36,565 nucleotides of DNA from the NCBI GenBank assembly GCA_002708765.1, contig PAPD01000009.1, forward strand, positions 17,019-53,583, written 5' to 3'. A model generated the notes under the pieces. The model was not told where the DNA came from. It saw only the letters and a list, made by a program, of their open reading frames with translations, and did no database searches. Shown piece by piece: positions 18,757 to 30,400 of the stretch (the stretch's first letter is position 1; every line of letters starts with the position of its first letter). This DNA is from Gammaproteobacteria bacterium (GTDB taxonomy: Bacteria > Pseudomonadota > Gammaproteobacteria > Pseudomonadales > Azotimanducaceae). A program made the translations under genes and the position numbers.

Positions 18757-19403
18757 GGCGCCTCATTCCTAGAAGTTTTTACCGACGGAAACACCAACAC
18801 ATCGCCACCAACAGCGCCTGCTACCGCTCCTTTTACGAGAAGCAAACTCTTTTCCACATCTATTTTAACTATCTCCAGACCCTGAGTGGTGACACGAGAT
18901 GCCCCCATATGCCCGGCCATCTTCTTTCCTTTAAAAACTCTACCAGGTGTTTGGCATTGTCCAATAGAACCAGGGGCTCGATGGGAAACAGAATTACCAT
19001 GGGACATATCTTGAGTCTTAAAATTATGCCTTTTAACAACTCCTGCAAAACCTTTCCCTTTTGACACTCCTCTTATATCAACTTTCTGACCTTCATCAAA
19101 TTCTTCTAAAGTAATTGTAGATCCCAATTCGAGATCTTTTTGTCCTGCATGCCGAAATTCCCAAAAACCGTTTCCTGCCTCTACAGATGCCTTCGAAAAG
19201 ATGCCTGCCTGTGCTTTATTTACGCCTGACCTCTTAGCTAGGCCAGCCGTTACCTGCACAGCTATATATCCATCACTTTCATTCGACTTCACTTGGGTTA
19301 CCCTATTCGGCTGGGCTTCAATGACGGTAACAGCTAGAGATCTACCCTCTGAGGTAAATATCCGAGTCATTCCTATTTTCTTTCCCACTATTCCTATAGT
19401 CAT
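18753..19403 (-). CDS. rplC: 50S ribosomal protein L3 (uL3)
   Basis: 216 residues (E. coli 209). The beta-barrel N-terminus ([20 protein letters not shown]) and the central finger reaching the peptidyl-transferase centre ([20 protein letters not shown], with the glutamine methylated by PrmB in E. coli) are both present. The C-terminus is a few residues longer than in E. coli. It starts 27 bases after rpsJ, and its TGA stop overlaps the rplD start. Confidence 0.97.
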   Translation of the reverse strand: MTIGIVGKKIGMTRIFTSEGRSLAVTVIEAQPNRVTQVKSNESDGYIAVQVTAGLAKRSGVNKAQAGIFSKASVEAGNGFWEFRHAGQKDLELGSTITLEEFDEGQKVDIRGVSKGKGFAGVVKRHNFKTQDMSHGNSVSHRAPGSIGQCQTPGRVFKGKKMAGHMGASRVTTQGLEIVKIDVEKSLLLVKGAVAGAVGGDVLVFPSVKTSRNEAP

Positions 19404-19430
19404 TATTCCGCCTCGCCTATCCAGAAAAAA

Positions 19431-19742
19431 TTATCCTAGATTGATCTGAACCTCCACCCCTGCAGCCAAATCCAATTTGGTAAGAGCATCCACTGTTTTT
19501 TCTGTCGGCTCCACTATATCCAACATTCTCTTGTGTGTGCGAATTTCATATTGATCTCTAGCATCTTTATAAACATGAGGGGAAATCAAGACAGTATATT
19601 TTTCTTTTTTGGTCGGGAGAGGAATCGGACCGCGAACCTGGGCTCCAGTCCTTTTAGCCGTATTCACTATTTCTTGAGTAGAAAGATCAATAAGCCTATG
19701 GTCAAAGGCTTTTAATCGAATTCTTATCCGTTGATTCTGCAT
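19431..19742 (-). CDS. rpsJ: 30S ribosomal protein S10 / NusE (uS10)
   Basis: 103 residues, the E. coli length, when started at ATG 19740-19742 ([17 protein letters not shown]). An in-frame ATG ten codons upstream gives a non-homologous hydrophobic extension (GSLGGCFFP) and is unlikely; a GGGGGG/GGGGTG purine run lies about 11 bases before the chosen start. S10 also acts as NusE, binding NusG and NusB in antitermination. First gene of the S10 group. Confidence 0.96.
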   Translation of the reverse strand: MQNQRIRIRLKAFDHRLIDLSTQEIVNTAKRTGAQVRGPIPLPTKKEKYTVLISPHVYKDARDQYEIRTHKRMLDIVEPTEKTVDALTKLDLAAGVEVQINLG

Positions 19743-19925
19743 TGGAAAAAAACACCCCCCGAGTGAACCCAAAAAACATTTAAAACTTACAAAGAGCTAC
19801 CTCTCTTTTCTTAAGAGAAGCCGCATACTTGCCATTGGCTCCGTAATGGAGCTACCCGTGATGCCTAATCGGCACCCTGCAAAAAGCAGAACTAATTTCT
19901 GCCATACCCTAAAAGGCGTTCAAGG
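19743..19925 (-). promoter_or_regulatory. candidate S10-operon mRNA leader with four hairpins
   Basis: About 180 bases lie between the likely start point and rpsJ, close to the 172-nt E. coli S10 leader that L4 controls. In transcript order I see stems at 19886-19902 (GCAGAA/TTCTGC, followed by five T), 19860-19876 (GGTGCC/GGCATC with one G-U), 19838-19852 (GCTCC/GGAGC) and 19802-19818 (TCTCTT/AAGAGA). The size and serial hairpins fit an L4-responsive leader; homology to the E. coli L4-binding structure is not proven. Confidence 0.5.
19881..19902 (-). terminator. terminator-like hairpin / possible attenuator
   Basis: A perfect 6-bp stem GCAGAA/TTCTGC with a 5-base loop is followed immediately by TTTTT on the minus strand. 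It lies about 25-45 bases after the predicted transcription start, so it would act on the S10 transcript, but it could also end readthrough from fusA. The 3' arm can pair instead with GCAG at 19877-19880 across the T run, a mutually exclusive alternative. The stem is short, so efficiency is uncertain. Confidence 0.4.
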
Positions 19926-19931
19926 GCGCGA

Positions 19932-19960
19932 ATAATACGTTGCTTTTGGAATAAAAGCTA
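19932..19960 (-). promoter_or_regulatory. candidate S10-operon promoter with GC-rich discriminator
   Basis: On the minus strand TATTAT (19932-19937) is followed by TCGCGCCC, a GC-rich discriminator typical of stringently controlled promoters. The -35 region at 17-bp spacing (TAGCTT, 19955-19960) is poor. Position between fusA and rpsJ supports the call; the weak -35 limits it. The rest of the gap up to fusA (19961-20097) shows no gene and no clear terminator. Confidence 0.4.
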
Positions 19961-20097
19961 GAAGAATCAGAAGAAATTTGAGATGTGGAGCTCGGACAAA
20001 GCTTAACAAGAAATCGGATATAAGATTTCCTTTCTACCTCTTCCTTTTGTTGTTTCCCGCTATTTCTAAAATATGGACTCTTATCTATGTTAAAATA

Positions 20098-22185
20098 TTA
20101 CCTAGATACAAGACTCTCCGAGATATTCGGAGGAACTTCGCCATACTTCTTAAATTCCATGGAAAAGGTAGCTCTGCCTTGAGTTGCTGAGCGCATATCG
20201 GTCGCATAGCCAAACATCTCCGAAAGCGGGACCTCTGCTCTCACTGCTTTACCAGCGGCCACATCCTCCATGCCTTGCACAATGCCTCTCCTTCGACTTA
20301 AATCACCCACGATATCGCCATAATATTCTTCCGGAGTAACCACCTCAACATCCATTATCGGTTCTAACAAAACAGGATCGGCTTCAAGAACACCCGCTCT
20401 AATGGCCATAGACCCGGCGACTTTAAAAGAAACTTCGCTAGAATCCACGTCATGGTAGGATCCATCATAAAGAGTCGCTCGAACACCTTGTAAGGGATAA
20501 CCTGCCACAACCCCGCTTGATAACTGGTCCTGGATCCCTTTGTCAACGGCGCTAATATATTCTTTAGGTACCGCTCCTCCGACAATCATATCAACAAATT
20601 CATATCCATCATGTTCAATAGGTTCTATACGAAGCCATACATGCCCATATTGTCCCCTTCCACCACTTTGACGTACAAACTTTCCTTCGGCCTCAACCAT
20701 TTTTCTTATGGTTTCTCTATAAGCAACCTGAGGCTTGCCTATATTTGCCTCAACGTTAAATTCTCTCTTCATGCGATCAACAATTATGTCTAGATGAAGC
20801 TCGCCCATTCCTCCAATAATAGTTTGTCCTGATTCTTCATCAGTTCTAACACTAAAGGACGGATCTTCCGCCGCCAATTTTCCTAGCGCTATTCCCATCT
20901 TTTCCTGATCAATTGTAGAGCGTGGCTCCACGGCGACGTGAATAACAGGATCCGGAAAATCCATTTTTTCCAGAATTATAGGTCGCGTTTCATTGCATAG
21001 GGTATCCCCCGTAGCAGCAAATTTCAGCCCTATCGCTGCTGCAATATCTCCAGCTCTGACCTCCTTGATATCTTTTCTATCATTCGAATGCATTTGAACC
21101 ATCCGGCCAACACGTTCCTTTTTTTCTCTTGTCGAATTCCATACTGAATCGCCAGACTTCAAAACACCTGAGTAAACACGAAAGAAAGTAAGATTCCCAA
21201 CAAAAGGATCAGTTGCTATCTTAAAAGCTAATCCAGAAAATACCTCTTTATCAGTAGGCGATCTTTCCTCCTCATTCTCGCCGTTCGAAGAGAAACCTTT
21301 TACCGCTTCAACTTCATCGGGGGAAGGCAAAAAATTAACAACTCCATCTAAAACTGTTTGCACTCCTTTATTTTTAAAAGCAGATCCGCAAAAAGCTGGA
21401 ACAAGTTCGTTTGAAAGAGTTCTTTTCCTAATACCATAAATTATGTCTTTCTTTTCTAATGATTCCGCATCTAGGTACTTCTCCATCAAAGCGTCATCAG
21501 CTTCTGCCGCTGCCTCTATTAGCTGATCTCTGTAAGATTCCGCTTCTTTTAACATTTCCTGCGGAATTTCACCTTCCAGAAAAGTCAAACCCTGGTTTTC
21601 CTCGTTCCAATAAATTGCTCTCATTTCGATCAGATCTACTACACCCTTAAAACTCTCTTCTTGTCCAATCGGAAGCTGCAAGCAAACTGCCTTTGACCCT
21701 AGACGTTTTTCAATCTGCCCTACGACCCTTAAGAAATCTGCTCCCGCCCTATCCATCTTATTGACAAAAACCAATCGAGGAACACCATATTTGTTAGCTT
21801 GTCGCCATACAGTTTCGGATTGTGGTTCTACTCCTGAAGAACCACAGAAAACAACCACAGCACCGTCCAGAACTCGTAAAGACCTTTCTACCTCAATAGT
21901 AAAATCTACATGTCCTGGCGTATCTATAATATTAATTCGGTGCTGCAGGAACTGTTTCTCACTACCTTCCCAAAAGGCAGTTGTTGCTGCAGAGGTTATT
22001 GTGATACCACGTTCTTGTTCTTGCTCCATCCAATCCATAATAGCAGCACCATCATGGACCTCTCCTATCTTGTGTGAAAGACCAGTGTAAAAGAGTATTC
22101 TCTCAGTAGTAGTTGTTTTGCCAGCATCAACGTGGGCAACAATCCCGATATTTCGATATAGCTCTATGGGAGTTTCCCTGGACAA
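20098..22185 (-). CDS. fusA: elongation factor G
   Basis: 695-residue translocase GTPase (E. coli 704). G1 AHVDAGKTT (about residues 17-25), switch-[14 protein letters not shown], and domains II-V including the domain IV tip ([16 protein letters not shown]) are intact. The start codon is TTG (22183-22185): an in-frame TAA lies directly upstream, and [17 protein letters not shown] aligns with the E. coli start, so no ATG is available. The ribosome site is a modest AGGTAGGTG. It follows rpsG by 17 bases. No tuf gene follows; in E. coli and Pseudomonas tuf lies between fusA and rpsJ. Confidence 0.98.
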   Translation of the reverse strand: MSRETPIELYRNIGIVAHVDAGKTTTTERILFYTGLSHKIGEVHDGAAIMDWMEQEQERGITITSAATTAFWEGSEKQFLQHRINIIDTPGHVDFTIEVERSLRVLDGAVVVFCGSSGVEPQSETVWRQANKYGVPRLVFVNKMDRAGADFLRVVGQIEKRLGSKAVCLQLPIGQEESFKGVVDLIEMRAIYWNEENQGLTFLEGEIPQEMLKEAESYRDQLIEAAAEADDALMEKYLDAESLEKKDIIYGIRKRTLSNELVPAFCGSAFKNKGVQTVLDGVVNFLPSPDEVEAVKGFSSNGENEEERSPTDKEVFSGLAFKIATDPFVGNLTFFRVYSGVLKSGDSVWNSTREKKERVGRMVQMHSNDRKDIKEVRAGDIAAAIGLKFAATGDTLCNETRPIILEKMDFPDPVIHVAVEPRSTIDQEKMGIALGKLAAEDPSFSVRTDEESGQTIIGGMGELHLDIIVDRMKREFNVEANIGKPQVAYRETIRKMVEAEGKFVRQSGGRGQYGHVWLRIEPIEHDGYEFVDMIVGGAVPKEYISAVDKGIQDQLSSGVVAGYPLQGVRATLYDGSYHDVDSSEVSFKVAGSMAIRAGVLEADPVLLEPIMDVEVVTPEEYYGDIVGDLSRRRGIVQGMEDVAAGKAVRAEVPLSEMFGYATDMRSATQGRATFSMEFKKYGEVPPNISESLVSR

Positions 22186-22202
22186 TTAGGGACACCTACC
22201 TA

Positions 22203-22673
22203 CTAAAATCGATAATGAGCAAATGCTCGATTAGCTTCTGCCATTCTATGAGTATCCTCTTTCTTCCGAACGGCCGCACCTCTACCATCAGCTGCATCAG
22301 CCAGTTCTCCCGCTAGACGCAGCGCCATAGATTTCTCTCCTCTCGCTCTCGCGGAATCGACAAGCCATCTCATAGCTAAGGCTGTTCTTCTAGAGGGACG
22401 AACTTCAACAGGGACTTGATACGTGGCACCTCCAACTCGTCGAGATTTAACTTCAACGGCGGGCGCCACTGTTTCAATAGCTAACTCGAAAACCTCTAGC
22501 GGATTGGAAGAGCCATTCTGCTTTATTTTTTCAAGAGCACCATAAACAATCTTTTCAGCAACAGATTTCTTTCCACTTACCATCACATGATTCATAAATT
22601 TTGCTAAAGTCTTATCTCCATACTTCGGATCAGGAAGAATATCTCTCTTAGGCGGTACTCGTCTTCTTGGCAT
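22203..22673 (-). CDS. rpsG: 30S ribosomal protein S7 (uS7)
   Basis: 156 residues (E. coli 156-179 depending on strain). It has the N-terminal [20 protein letters not shown], the 16S-binding helices and the C-terminal [18 protein letters not shown]7 nucleates the 30S head and, in E. coli, represses the str operon by binding between rpsL and rpsG. The 63-base gap here is long enough for such a site, but I could not recognise the structure. The stop is TAG. Confidence 0.97.
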   Translation of the reverse strand: MPRRRVPPKRDILPDPKYGDKTLAKFMNHVMVSGKKSVAEKIVYGALEKIKQNGSSNPLEVFELAIETVAPAVEVKSRRVGGATYQVPVEVRPSRRTALAMRWLVDSARARGEKSMALRLAGELADAADGRGAAVRKKEDTHRMAEANRAFAHYRF

Positions 22674-22736
22674 TAATTTTTCCTTCAGGTATCTCGAATA
22701 TACAACTCGACCTTACTTACTAATTGAATTTGTATT

Positions 22737-23111
22737 TTAAACCTTAGGCTTTTTGGCCCCGTACTTTGATCGTCCCTGCTTCCTTTCATTTACTCCCGTA
22801 GTATCCAAAGTCCCTCGGACAGTATGATAACGAACTCCCGGCAAGTCCTTAACTCTGCCCCCCCGAATCAACACCACCGAATGCTCCTGTAAATTATGTC
22901 CTTCCCCACCAATATAAGATGTAACTTCGTACCCATTTGTCAAACGAACTCTACAAACTTTTCTCAAGGCAGAATTGGGCTTTTTTGGAGTAGTCGTATA
23001 AACCCTAGTACACACCCCTCGCTTCTGGGGACTCGATTGCAAAGCAGGAACATCGCTTTTAACAACCTTCTTCTTTCTAGGCTTGCGAACCAACTGATTG
23101 ATCCTTGCCAT
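22737..23111 (-). CDS. rpsL: 30S ribosomal protein S12 (uS12)
   Basis: 124 residues, the E. coli length. Decoding-centre residues are wild type: K43 in [10 protein letters not shown] and K88-D89 in [13 protein letters not shown], the usual streptomycin-resistance sites and the methylthiolated aspartate. No sign of streptomycin resistance. It is the first gene of the str group with its own promoter candidate just upstream. Confidence 0.98.
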   Translation of the reverse strand: MARINQLVRKPRKKKVVKSDVPALQSSPQKRGVCTRVYTTTPKKPNSALRKVCRVRLTNGYEVTSYIGGEGHNLQEHSVVLIRGGRVKDLPGVRYHTVRGTLDTTGVNERKQGRSKYGAKKPKV

Positions 23112-23163
23112 ATATAACTTAACTCCTATTTATTTTTTACTGCATTCCCTCTAAGGAGGCGCG

Positions 23164-23192
23164 ATTTTACAGGGCATACCAATAAAATCCAA
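23164..23192 (-). promoter_or_regulatory. str-operon promoter with GC-rich discriminator
   Basis: On the minus strand TTGGAT (23187-23192), a 17-bp spacer and TAAAAT (23164-23169) form a good sigma-70 pair, followed at once by CGCGCC, a discriminator typical of stringently controlled ribosomal promoters. A 4-bp hairpin (CCTC/GAGG) follows. It lies 53-81 bases before rpsL, in the only gap between rpoC and rpsL. Confidence 0.65.
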
Positions 23193-23206
23193 CCCCAAAT
23201 AACGAA

Positions 23207-26200
23207 CTAACTTGCTTCCGACGAATTAAGTGCTTCTGATAGAGCTTGCTCCACCTCAAACGCACTAATTTTTGATTCGTCTCTACTGTCTCGCTTCCTC
23301 TTACGATCTTCATGATATTTCAAGCCAGTTCCAGCAGGAATCAATCTGCCCACAATAACGTTCTCTTTTAGACCTCGCAGATAATCCCTTTTTCCTGTAA
23401 CCGCAGCTTCGGTAAGAACCCGAGTGGTTTCCTGAAAAGAAGCAGCCGAAATAAAGGATTCTGTTGCAAGAGCCGCTTTAGTAATTCCCAACAAAACCCT
23501 TTCGCCTGAAACAACCTCCTTCCCTTCGGCCGACAACCTGTCATTTTGTTCAAGAAACCTATTAAACTCTACCTGTTCTCCCTTTATCATTGTGGATTCT
23601 CCAGGATCGATAATCTCTATTTTTCTTAACATCTGACAAATAATCACCTCGATATGTTTATCATTAATCCCAACTCCTTGGAGTCGATAAACGTCCTGGA
23701 CTTCCTTCACAATGTAATTCGCTAATGCCTCAACTCCCTTGAGTCGCAGAATATCATGAGGAGACTCTGGGCCATCAGATACAATCTCTCCTTTAGCTAC
23801 ATTCTCTCCTTCAAAAACAACCATGTGTCGCCACTTTGGAATTAACACCTCATAATGATCGACGCCTTCCGGCAAAACACTGGGATCAGTTGGGGTAATC
23901 ACTAGGCGTCGTTTGCCTTTAGTTTCTTTTCCGAAACTTACTGTTCCCGATATTTCCGCTAGCACAGCTGCATCTTTGGGTTTCCTAGCTTCAAATAAAT
24001 CGGCCACTCTAGGCAAACCACCAGTAATATCCCTAGTTTTGGATCCTTCTTGAGGTATTCTGGCAATAACATCGCCCGCTTCAATATGCTCACCATCCTC
24101 AAGGCTGAGAATCGCATTTGCTTCTAGGAAATAATGCGCAGGGACATCTGTTCCCGCCAACATCAAATCCTCACCTGCTTCATCAACCAACTTGACGGCT
24201 GGTCTTATATCTTTCCCAGAGCTTGGTCTCTCTTTAGAATCGATGATTGAAATACTTGACAACCCGGTTAGCTCATCCGTTTGGCGCCTAATAGTTATGC
24301 CTTCCACCATTCCTTCGAAAACGACTTTCCCCTGAACCTCCGAAACTATAGGATGGGTATGAGGATCCCAGTTAGCAACAAATTCTGCTGCTTCAACCTG
24401 ATCTCCATCCCCTCTTTTTAATACCGCTCCATAAGGAAGCTTATATCTCTCACGCTCTCGTCCTGTTTCATTGTCAGAAACCGCTATCTCCCCTGAACGG
24501 GAAACAGCCACCAGATCACCATTAGCTTTAACTAGGGTCTTCAAGTTATGCAACTTAATTATTCCGGCATGTTTGACCCGAACATTATCAACGGCGGTCG
24601 CTCTAGAGGCAGCGCCTCCAATATGAAAAGTTCGCATTGTTAATTGAGTCCCGGGCTCCCCAATTGACTGAGCCGCTATAACTCCAACCGCTTCTCCAAT
24701 ATTAACTATATGTCCTCGGCCTAGATCTCTACCATAACAGCTACTGCATACGCCATATCTAGTCTCACAAGTTATAGGACTTCTAACCATAATTTCGTCA
24801 ACACCAGAAGCCTCTACGAGTTCAACTAACCCTTCATCAAGCATGGTCCCACGATGAACTAAAAGCTTTCCATTTTCCATAACATCTTCAGCGATCACTC
24901 TCCCGAGTATGCGACTACCTAGAGCCTCTACAACATCTCCGCCTTCGATCACTGCAGACATAAGCATTCCCTCGCTGGTTCCACAGTCATGCTCTGTTAC
25001 CACAAGATCCTGAGCAACATCTACCAAACGACGAGTAAGATAACCTGAATTAGCTGTTTTCAAAGCCGTATCAGCCAATCCTTTTCTCGCACCGTGAGTA
25101 GAGATGAAATACTGCATAACCGAAAGACCTTCCCTAAAGTTCGCGGTAATCGGAGTTTCAATGATACTTCCATCGGGTTTAGTCATGAGACCACGCATTC
25201 CGGACAGCTGCCTTATCTGGGCGGGCGAACCTCTTGCACCAGAGTCAGAATACATCCAAACGCTATTAAAAGAAGTCTGCTCTTCATCCTCACCATCACG
25301 GTTCTTTACAGTTTCTTTTGCCAACGTCTCCATCATCGCAGAACCAACCTTATCATTGGCTCGAGTCCATATATCAATAACCTTATTGTATTTCTCTCCC
25401 TGAGTTACTAACCCGGAGGCGTACTGAGATTCGATTTCTCTAATTTCATCTTCAGCTCCGGAAATGATAGTCGCTTTTTCCGAAGGAATCACAAAATCAT
25501 CCACCCCGATCGATGCTCCTGAAAGGGTAGAGTACTCGTAACCCATATACATTAGCTGGTCACAAAACACCACAGTTTCTTTCAGTCCCGCGGATCGATA
25601 ACAAAGATTAATTAAACTAGAAATATCTTTATTACCCATAGTTTTGTTTATTGTGTCAAACGATACCCCAGCCGGAACAATTTCATATACCAGACTCCTG
25701 CCAACGGTTGTTTCCTTTAATTCATAAGATTTTCCGTTAGAACTATTCTCTTCCGACTTAACTCTAAGTTTAATTCTAGCCTGCAATCCCACTTTCCCAG
25801 ATTCGTAGGCTCTCGAAATTTCCTCCACATCAGCAAAGATCATTCCTTCGCCCTTGTCATTTATTCGTTCTCTCGTCATCCAATAAACACCAAGAACAAC
25901 ATCTTGGGATGGAACAATAATTGGTTGGCCGTCCGCAGGCAAAAGAACATTATTGGTCGACATCATTAATGCTCTTGCCTCCAACTGAGCTTCCAGAGTT
26001 AAAGGAACATGAACGGCCATCTGATCTCCATCAAAATCAGCGTTATATGCTGTACATACCAAAGGATGCAGCTGAATGGCCTTCCCCTCTATAAGAACTG
26101 GCTCAAAAGCCTGAATACCTAATCGATGAAGAGTTGGCGCTCTATTTAGAAGAACGGGATGTTCGCGTATTACTTCAGCCAAAATATCCCAGACCTCAAT

Positions 26201-27415
26201 TGTCTCTTTTTCGACCATTTTTTTTGCTGCTTTTATTGTGGTAGCCAACCCTCGAGCTTCCAGTTTGCCAAATATAAAGGGCTTAAAAAGCTCCAAAGCC
26301 ATCTTCTTAGGTAGTCCACATTGGTGAAGCCTCAATGTAGGACCAACAACAATGACAGAGCGGCCTGAATAATCTACCCGCTTGCCTAAAAGATTCTGAC
26401 GAAATCTACCCTGTTTGCCTTTAATCATATCCGCTAATGATTTTAAAGGTCGCTTGTTGGTGCCTGTAATTGCACGCCCACGACGACCATTATCGAGCAA
26501 TGCGTCAACTGCCTCTTGCAACATTCTTTTTTCATTTCGGACGATAATATCGGGAGCAGAAAGATCTAAAAGGCGTTTCAATCTATTATTTCTATTAATC
26601 ACTCTACGATACAAATCATTTAAATCTGAAGTAGCAAAACGCCCTCCTTCTAGAGGAACTAACGGCCTCAAGTCAGGCGGAAGAACTGGCAAAACTTTAA
26701 GGATCATCCACTCCGGCTTATTGCCGGATTTCTCGAAAGCTTCTATCAGCTTTAATCTTTTAGTGAATTTTTTTATCTTGGTGTCAGAGTTAGTCTGAGG
26801 CAGCTCATCACGAATCGACTGGATCTCTTCCGCAAGAACCATATCTTCCATCAATTCCTGGATAGCTTCCGCTCCCATCTTTGCATCAAATTCATCCCCA
26901 AATTCTTCTAATGCTTCGTAATACTGTTCATCCGTTAAAAGCTGTCTTTTCTCTAAAGTAGTCAATCCAGGGTCTATAACGACAAAAGATTCAAAGTAAA
27001 GAACTCTCTCAATATCTCTAAGAGTCATATCCATCAACAAACCTATCCGAGAAGGCAGAGACTTCAAAAACCAAATATGAGCTACTGGACTAGCCAGCTC
27101 TATATGACCCATTCGCTCTCTTCGAACCTTAGCGAGAGCTACCTCAACTCCGCACTTCTCGCATATAACTCCTCTATGCTTCAGTCGTTTATACTTTCCA
27201 CAGAGACACTCATAATCTTTATTCGGACCAAAAATTTTCGCACAAAACAAACCATCTCTTTCAGGTTTAAATGTCCGATAATTAATTGTTTCTGGCTTTT
27301 TAACTTCTCCATAGGACCAACTTCGAATCATGTCCGGAGAAGCTAAACCAATCCTAAGGGAATCGAATTCTTCGGAATGGCCCTGCCCTTTCAAAATATT
27401 AAGCAAATCTTTCAA
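23207..27415 (-). CDS. rpoC: DNA-directed RNA polymerase subunit beta'
   Basis: 1402 residues (E. coli 1407). The N-terminal zinc finger ([20 protein letters not shown]), the catalytic NADFDGD that binds the two Mg ions (about 26025-26045), the bridge-helix/trigger-loop region ([20 protein letters not shown]) and the second zinc site ([11 protein letters not shown]) are all present. The start is TTG at 27413-27415, with GGAG 7 bases upstream and KDLLNILK matching the E. coli N-terminus. It follows rpoB by 68 bases. Confidence 0.98.
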   Translation of the reverse strand: MKDLLNILKGQGHSEEFDSLRIGLASPDMIRSWSYGEVKKPETINYRTFKPERDGLFCAKIFGPNKDYECLCGKYKRLKHRGVICEKCGVEVALAKVRRERMGHIELASPVAHIWFLKSLPSRIGLLMDMTLRDIERVLYFESFVVIDPGLTTLEKRQLLTDEQYYEALEEFGDEFDAKMGAEAIQELMEDMVLAEEIQSIRDELPQTNSDTKIKKFTKRLKLIEAFEKSGNKPEWMILKVLPVLPPDLRPLVPLEGGRFATSDLNDLYRRVINRNNRLKRLLDLSAPDIIVRNEKRMLQEAVDALLDNGRRGRAITGTNKRPLKSLADMIKGKQGRFRQNLLGKRVDYSGRSVIVVGPTLRLHQCGLPKKMALELFKPFIFGKLEARGLATTIKAAKKMVEKETIEVWDILAEVIREHPVLLNRAPTLHRLGIQAFEPVLIEGKAIQLHPLVCTAYNADFDGDQMAVHVPLTLEAQLEARALMMSTNNVLLPADGQPIIVPSQDVVLGVYWMTRERINDKGEGMIFADVEEISRAYESGKVGLQARIKLRVKSEENSSNGKSYELKETTVGRSLVYEIVPAGVSFDTINKTMGNKDISSLINLCYRSAGLKETVVFCDQLMYMGYEYSTLSGASIGVDDFVIPSEKATIISGAEDEIREIESQYASGLVTQGEKYNKVIDIWTRANDKVGSAMMETLAKETVKNRDGEDEEQTSFNSVWMYSDSGARGSPAQIRQLSGMRGLMTKPDGSIIETPITANFREGLSVMQYFISTHGARKGLADTALKTANSGYLTRRLVDVAQDLVVTEHDCGTSEGMLMSAVIEGGDVVEALGSRILGRVIAEDVMENGKLLVHRGTMLDEGLVELVEASGVDEIMVRSPITCETRYGVCSSCYGRDLGRGHIVNIGEAVGVIAAQSIGEPGTQLTMRTFHIGGAASRATAVDNVRVKHAGIIKLHNLKTLVKANGDLVAVSRSGEIAVSDNETGRERERYKLPYGAVLKRGDGDQVEAAEFVANWDPHTHPIVSEVQGKVVFEGMVEGITIRRQTDELTGLSSISIIDSKERPSSGKDIRPAVKLVDEAGEDLMLAGTDVPAHYFLEANAILSLEDGEHIEAGDVIARIPQEGSKTRDITGGLPRVADLFEARKPKDAAVLAEISGTVSFGKETKGKRRLVITPTDPSVLPEGVDHYEVLIPKWRHMVVFEGENVAKGEIVSDGPESPHDILRLKGVEALANYIVKEVQDVYRLQGVGINDKHIEVIICQMLRKIEIIDPGESTMIKGEQVEFNRFLEQNDRLSAEGKEVVSGERVLLGITKAALATESFISAASFQETTRVLTEAAVTGKRDYLRGLKENVIVGRLIPAGTGLKYHEDRKRKRDSRDESKISAFEVEQALSEALNSSEAS

Positions 27416-27483
27416 AACTTTTCTCCAAGCCAGATTTTTTTCTAGCTAATATTCAAATCAAAATTATAGACTATGAATCCCTT

Positions 27484-30400
27484 CTATTCGTTCTCTAGCT
27501 CAATATCTATACCTAAAGACCGTATTTCTTTAACCAAGACATTAAAAGATTCTGGCATACCAGGTTCCATTTTATGATCACCATCTACAATATTCTTATA
27601 CATGCGAGTTCTCCCATGAACATCATCTGATTTAACGGTTAACATCTCCTGCAAAGTATAAGCCGCTCCATATGCTTCTAGCGCCCACACTTCCATTTCA
27701 CCAAATCTTTGACCCCCAAATTGTGCCTTTCCTCCCAGCGGTTGCTGAGTAACCAAACTATAGGATCCTGTTGAACGAGCGTGCATCTTATCGTCAACCA
27801 GGTGATTTAGTTTTAACATATACATGTATCCAACCGTAACCGGTCGATCAAATTTTTCTCCTGAACGACCATCATATAAGACACATTGTCCATTAGTAGG
27901 CAAACCAGCCAAATCCAACATTTTTTTGATTTCTTGTTCAGTCGCTCCATCAAACACGTTTGTGGCCATTGGAACTCCTTCACGCAAATTTTCGGCCATT
28001 TCCAAAACGTCCTTATCTTTGAAAGCCTTCAAATCTTCTTTTCTTCCGCTCTGATTATAGATAGTCTCTAAGAATTCACGTATCTCCATAACTTCTTTTT
28101 GATTATCTAGCATCTCTCCAATTTTTTTTCCCAGGCCATGAGCAGCCCAGCCAAGATGGGTTTCCAAAATTTGTCCCACATTCATCCTTTTCGGCACACC
28201 TAGCGGATTAAGCACAATATCAACAGGCTCACCATCATCGTCGAAGGGCATATCCTCAACTGGTTTGATCACAGATATAACCCCTTTATTTCCATGACGT
28301 CCTGCCATTTTATCACCAGGCTGTATACGCCTTTTAACCGCCAAATAGACTTTAACAATCTTTAAAACACCTGGAGCAAGATCATCTCCTGACTCTAATT
28401 TTCTTTTGCTTTCTTCAAATCTTTCATCAAGTTCCTGGCGTCTTTCTTTAAGCCTTTGCTCAGCTCTTTCAAGCAACTCATTTAATTTTTCATCTTCCAT
28501 TCGAATCTTAAAGAGGTCATTCAACTCACAACTTTCTATATATTCGCTGGAAAGAAGATCTCCTTTTTTAAGTCCCGGGGCAACGATAATCTTCTTATTC
28601 CTTAAAGAACCAGAAAGTCTCTCTAAAGTCGCTGTCTCAACTATTCGGTACTCCTCATCTATATTCTTTCTGACTTCATCTAATGCTGCTCTTTCAATAT
28701 CCAGCGCCCTATCATCCTTAGCTATTCCATCTCTCGTAAAGACTTGCACGTCAATGACTGTTCCCTTGTAGCTACTGGGCACACGAAGCGAGGTATCTTT
28801 TACGTCTGAAGCTTTTTCTCCAAATATTGCCCTAAGGAGTTTCTCTTCTGGGGTAAGCTGAGTTTCACCCTTTGGAGTAACCTTGCCTACAAGAATGTCT
28901 CCAGGATCTACTTCCGCACCAATGTAAACGATTCCAGATTCGTCAAGCTTAGACAAAGCATTTTCGCCTACATTTGGGATATCCGAGGTTATCTCTTCGG
29001 ATCCTAGCTTAGTATCCCTTGCGATACAGGTCAGTTCCTGGATATGGATAGTAGTAAACCTGTCTTCCTTAACAACCTTTTCGGAGATCAGAATAGAATC
29101 TTCAAAGTTATATCCGTTCCAAGTCATGAAGGCTATTCGTATATTTTGTCCTAACGCCAACTCTCCGATATCTACGGAAGGACCATCTGCTAATATATCT
29201 TGACTAGCAACCTGGTCTCCCGCTCTCACTAATGGCTTTTGATTAATGCAAGTATTCTGATTGGAGCGGGTATACTTAGTTAGATTGTAAATATCTACTC
29301 CGGCCTCCCCACTTTGCGTCTCTTTATCATTTACACGAATAACTATTCTACCGGCATCTACGGTCTCAACGATTCCACCCCGATTGGCCACCACACACAC
29401 TCCTGAGTCTCTAGCTACAGTTCTCTCCATACCCGTACCAACTAAAGGTTTCTCCGCTTTCAAGGTTGGAACCGCCTGACGCTGCATATTGGAACCCATT
29501 AATGCTCTGTTCGCATCATCATGCTCCAAGAAAGGAATTAAAGAAGCCGCAACAGACACAACTTGCTGGGGCGAAACATCCATAAAATTCACTGACTCAC
29601 GGGGCATTTTAGTAAATTCTCCCTGATGCCTAACATCCACAAGGTCTTCAACCAGCTTTCCTGAATCGTCTAAATCTGAACTTGCCTGCGCGATAACATA
29701 ATCGCTTTCGATAATGGCTGAGAGGTACTCTATTTCCTCAGTAACCTTACCGCCCACAACTTTTCTATAGGGGCTTTCTAAAAAACCATAAGAATTAGTT
29801 CTTGCGTAAGCAGCCAAAGAATTTATCAAACCGATATTAGGTCCCTCAGGCGTTTCAATCGGACAAACTCGCCCATAATGCGTAGGGTGCACATCTCTAA
29901 CTTCGAACCCAGCTCTTTCCCTAGTCAAACCACCTGGGCCTAAGGCCGATACCCGCCGCTTATGAGTGACCTCCGACAACGGATTATTCTGATCCATAAA
30001 TTGGGAAAGCTGGGCAGAGCCGAAGTATTCTTTTACCGCCGCCGCAACAGGCTTTGCGTTAATTAAGTCTTGAGGCAACAAGCCTTCGGATTCTGCTAAT
30101 GAAAGACGCTCTCTTACTGCTCTTTCTACCCTTATCAATCCCAATCTAAAAGCGTTCTCTGCCATCTCTCCAACCGATCTGACACGCCTATTACCCAGAT
30201 GATCAATATCGTCCACAGTGTCTTTGCCATTTCGGATATTAATCAGACATTTCATAACATCTATAATATCTTCATTTGAAAGAACCGCTCCGCCTAACTC
30301 TTCATCTCTTCCTAACCTTCTATTGAACTTCATTCGACCTACAGCAGTAAGATCATATCTTTCAGAAGAAAAGAACAAATTGGTAAATAAATTCTCGGCA

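Noticed and set aside
19961-20097. A gene or tuf remnant between fusA and the S10 promoter
   Set aside because: No frame with family resemblance and no EF-Tu motif; only AT-rich spacer.
25094-25411. Plus-strand open frames over 60-140 codons inside rpoC, rpoB, uvrA and the ribosomal genes
   Set aside because: They lie antisense or out of frame to strongly conserved genes, show no family resemblance and lack ribosome sites; they are shadows.
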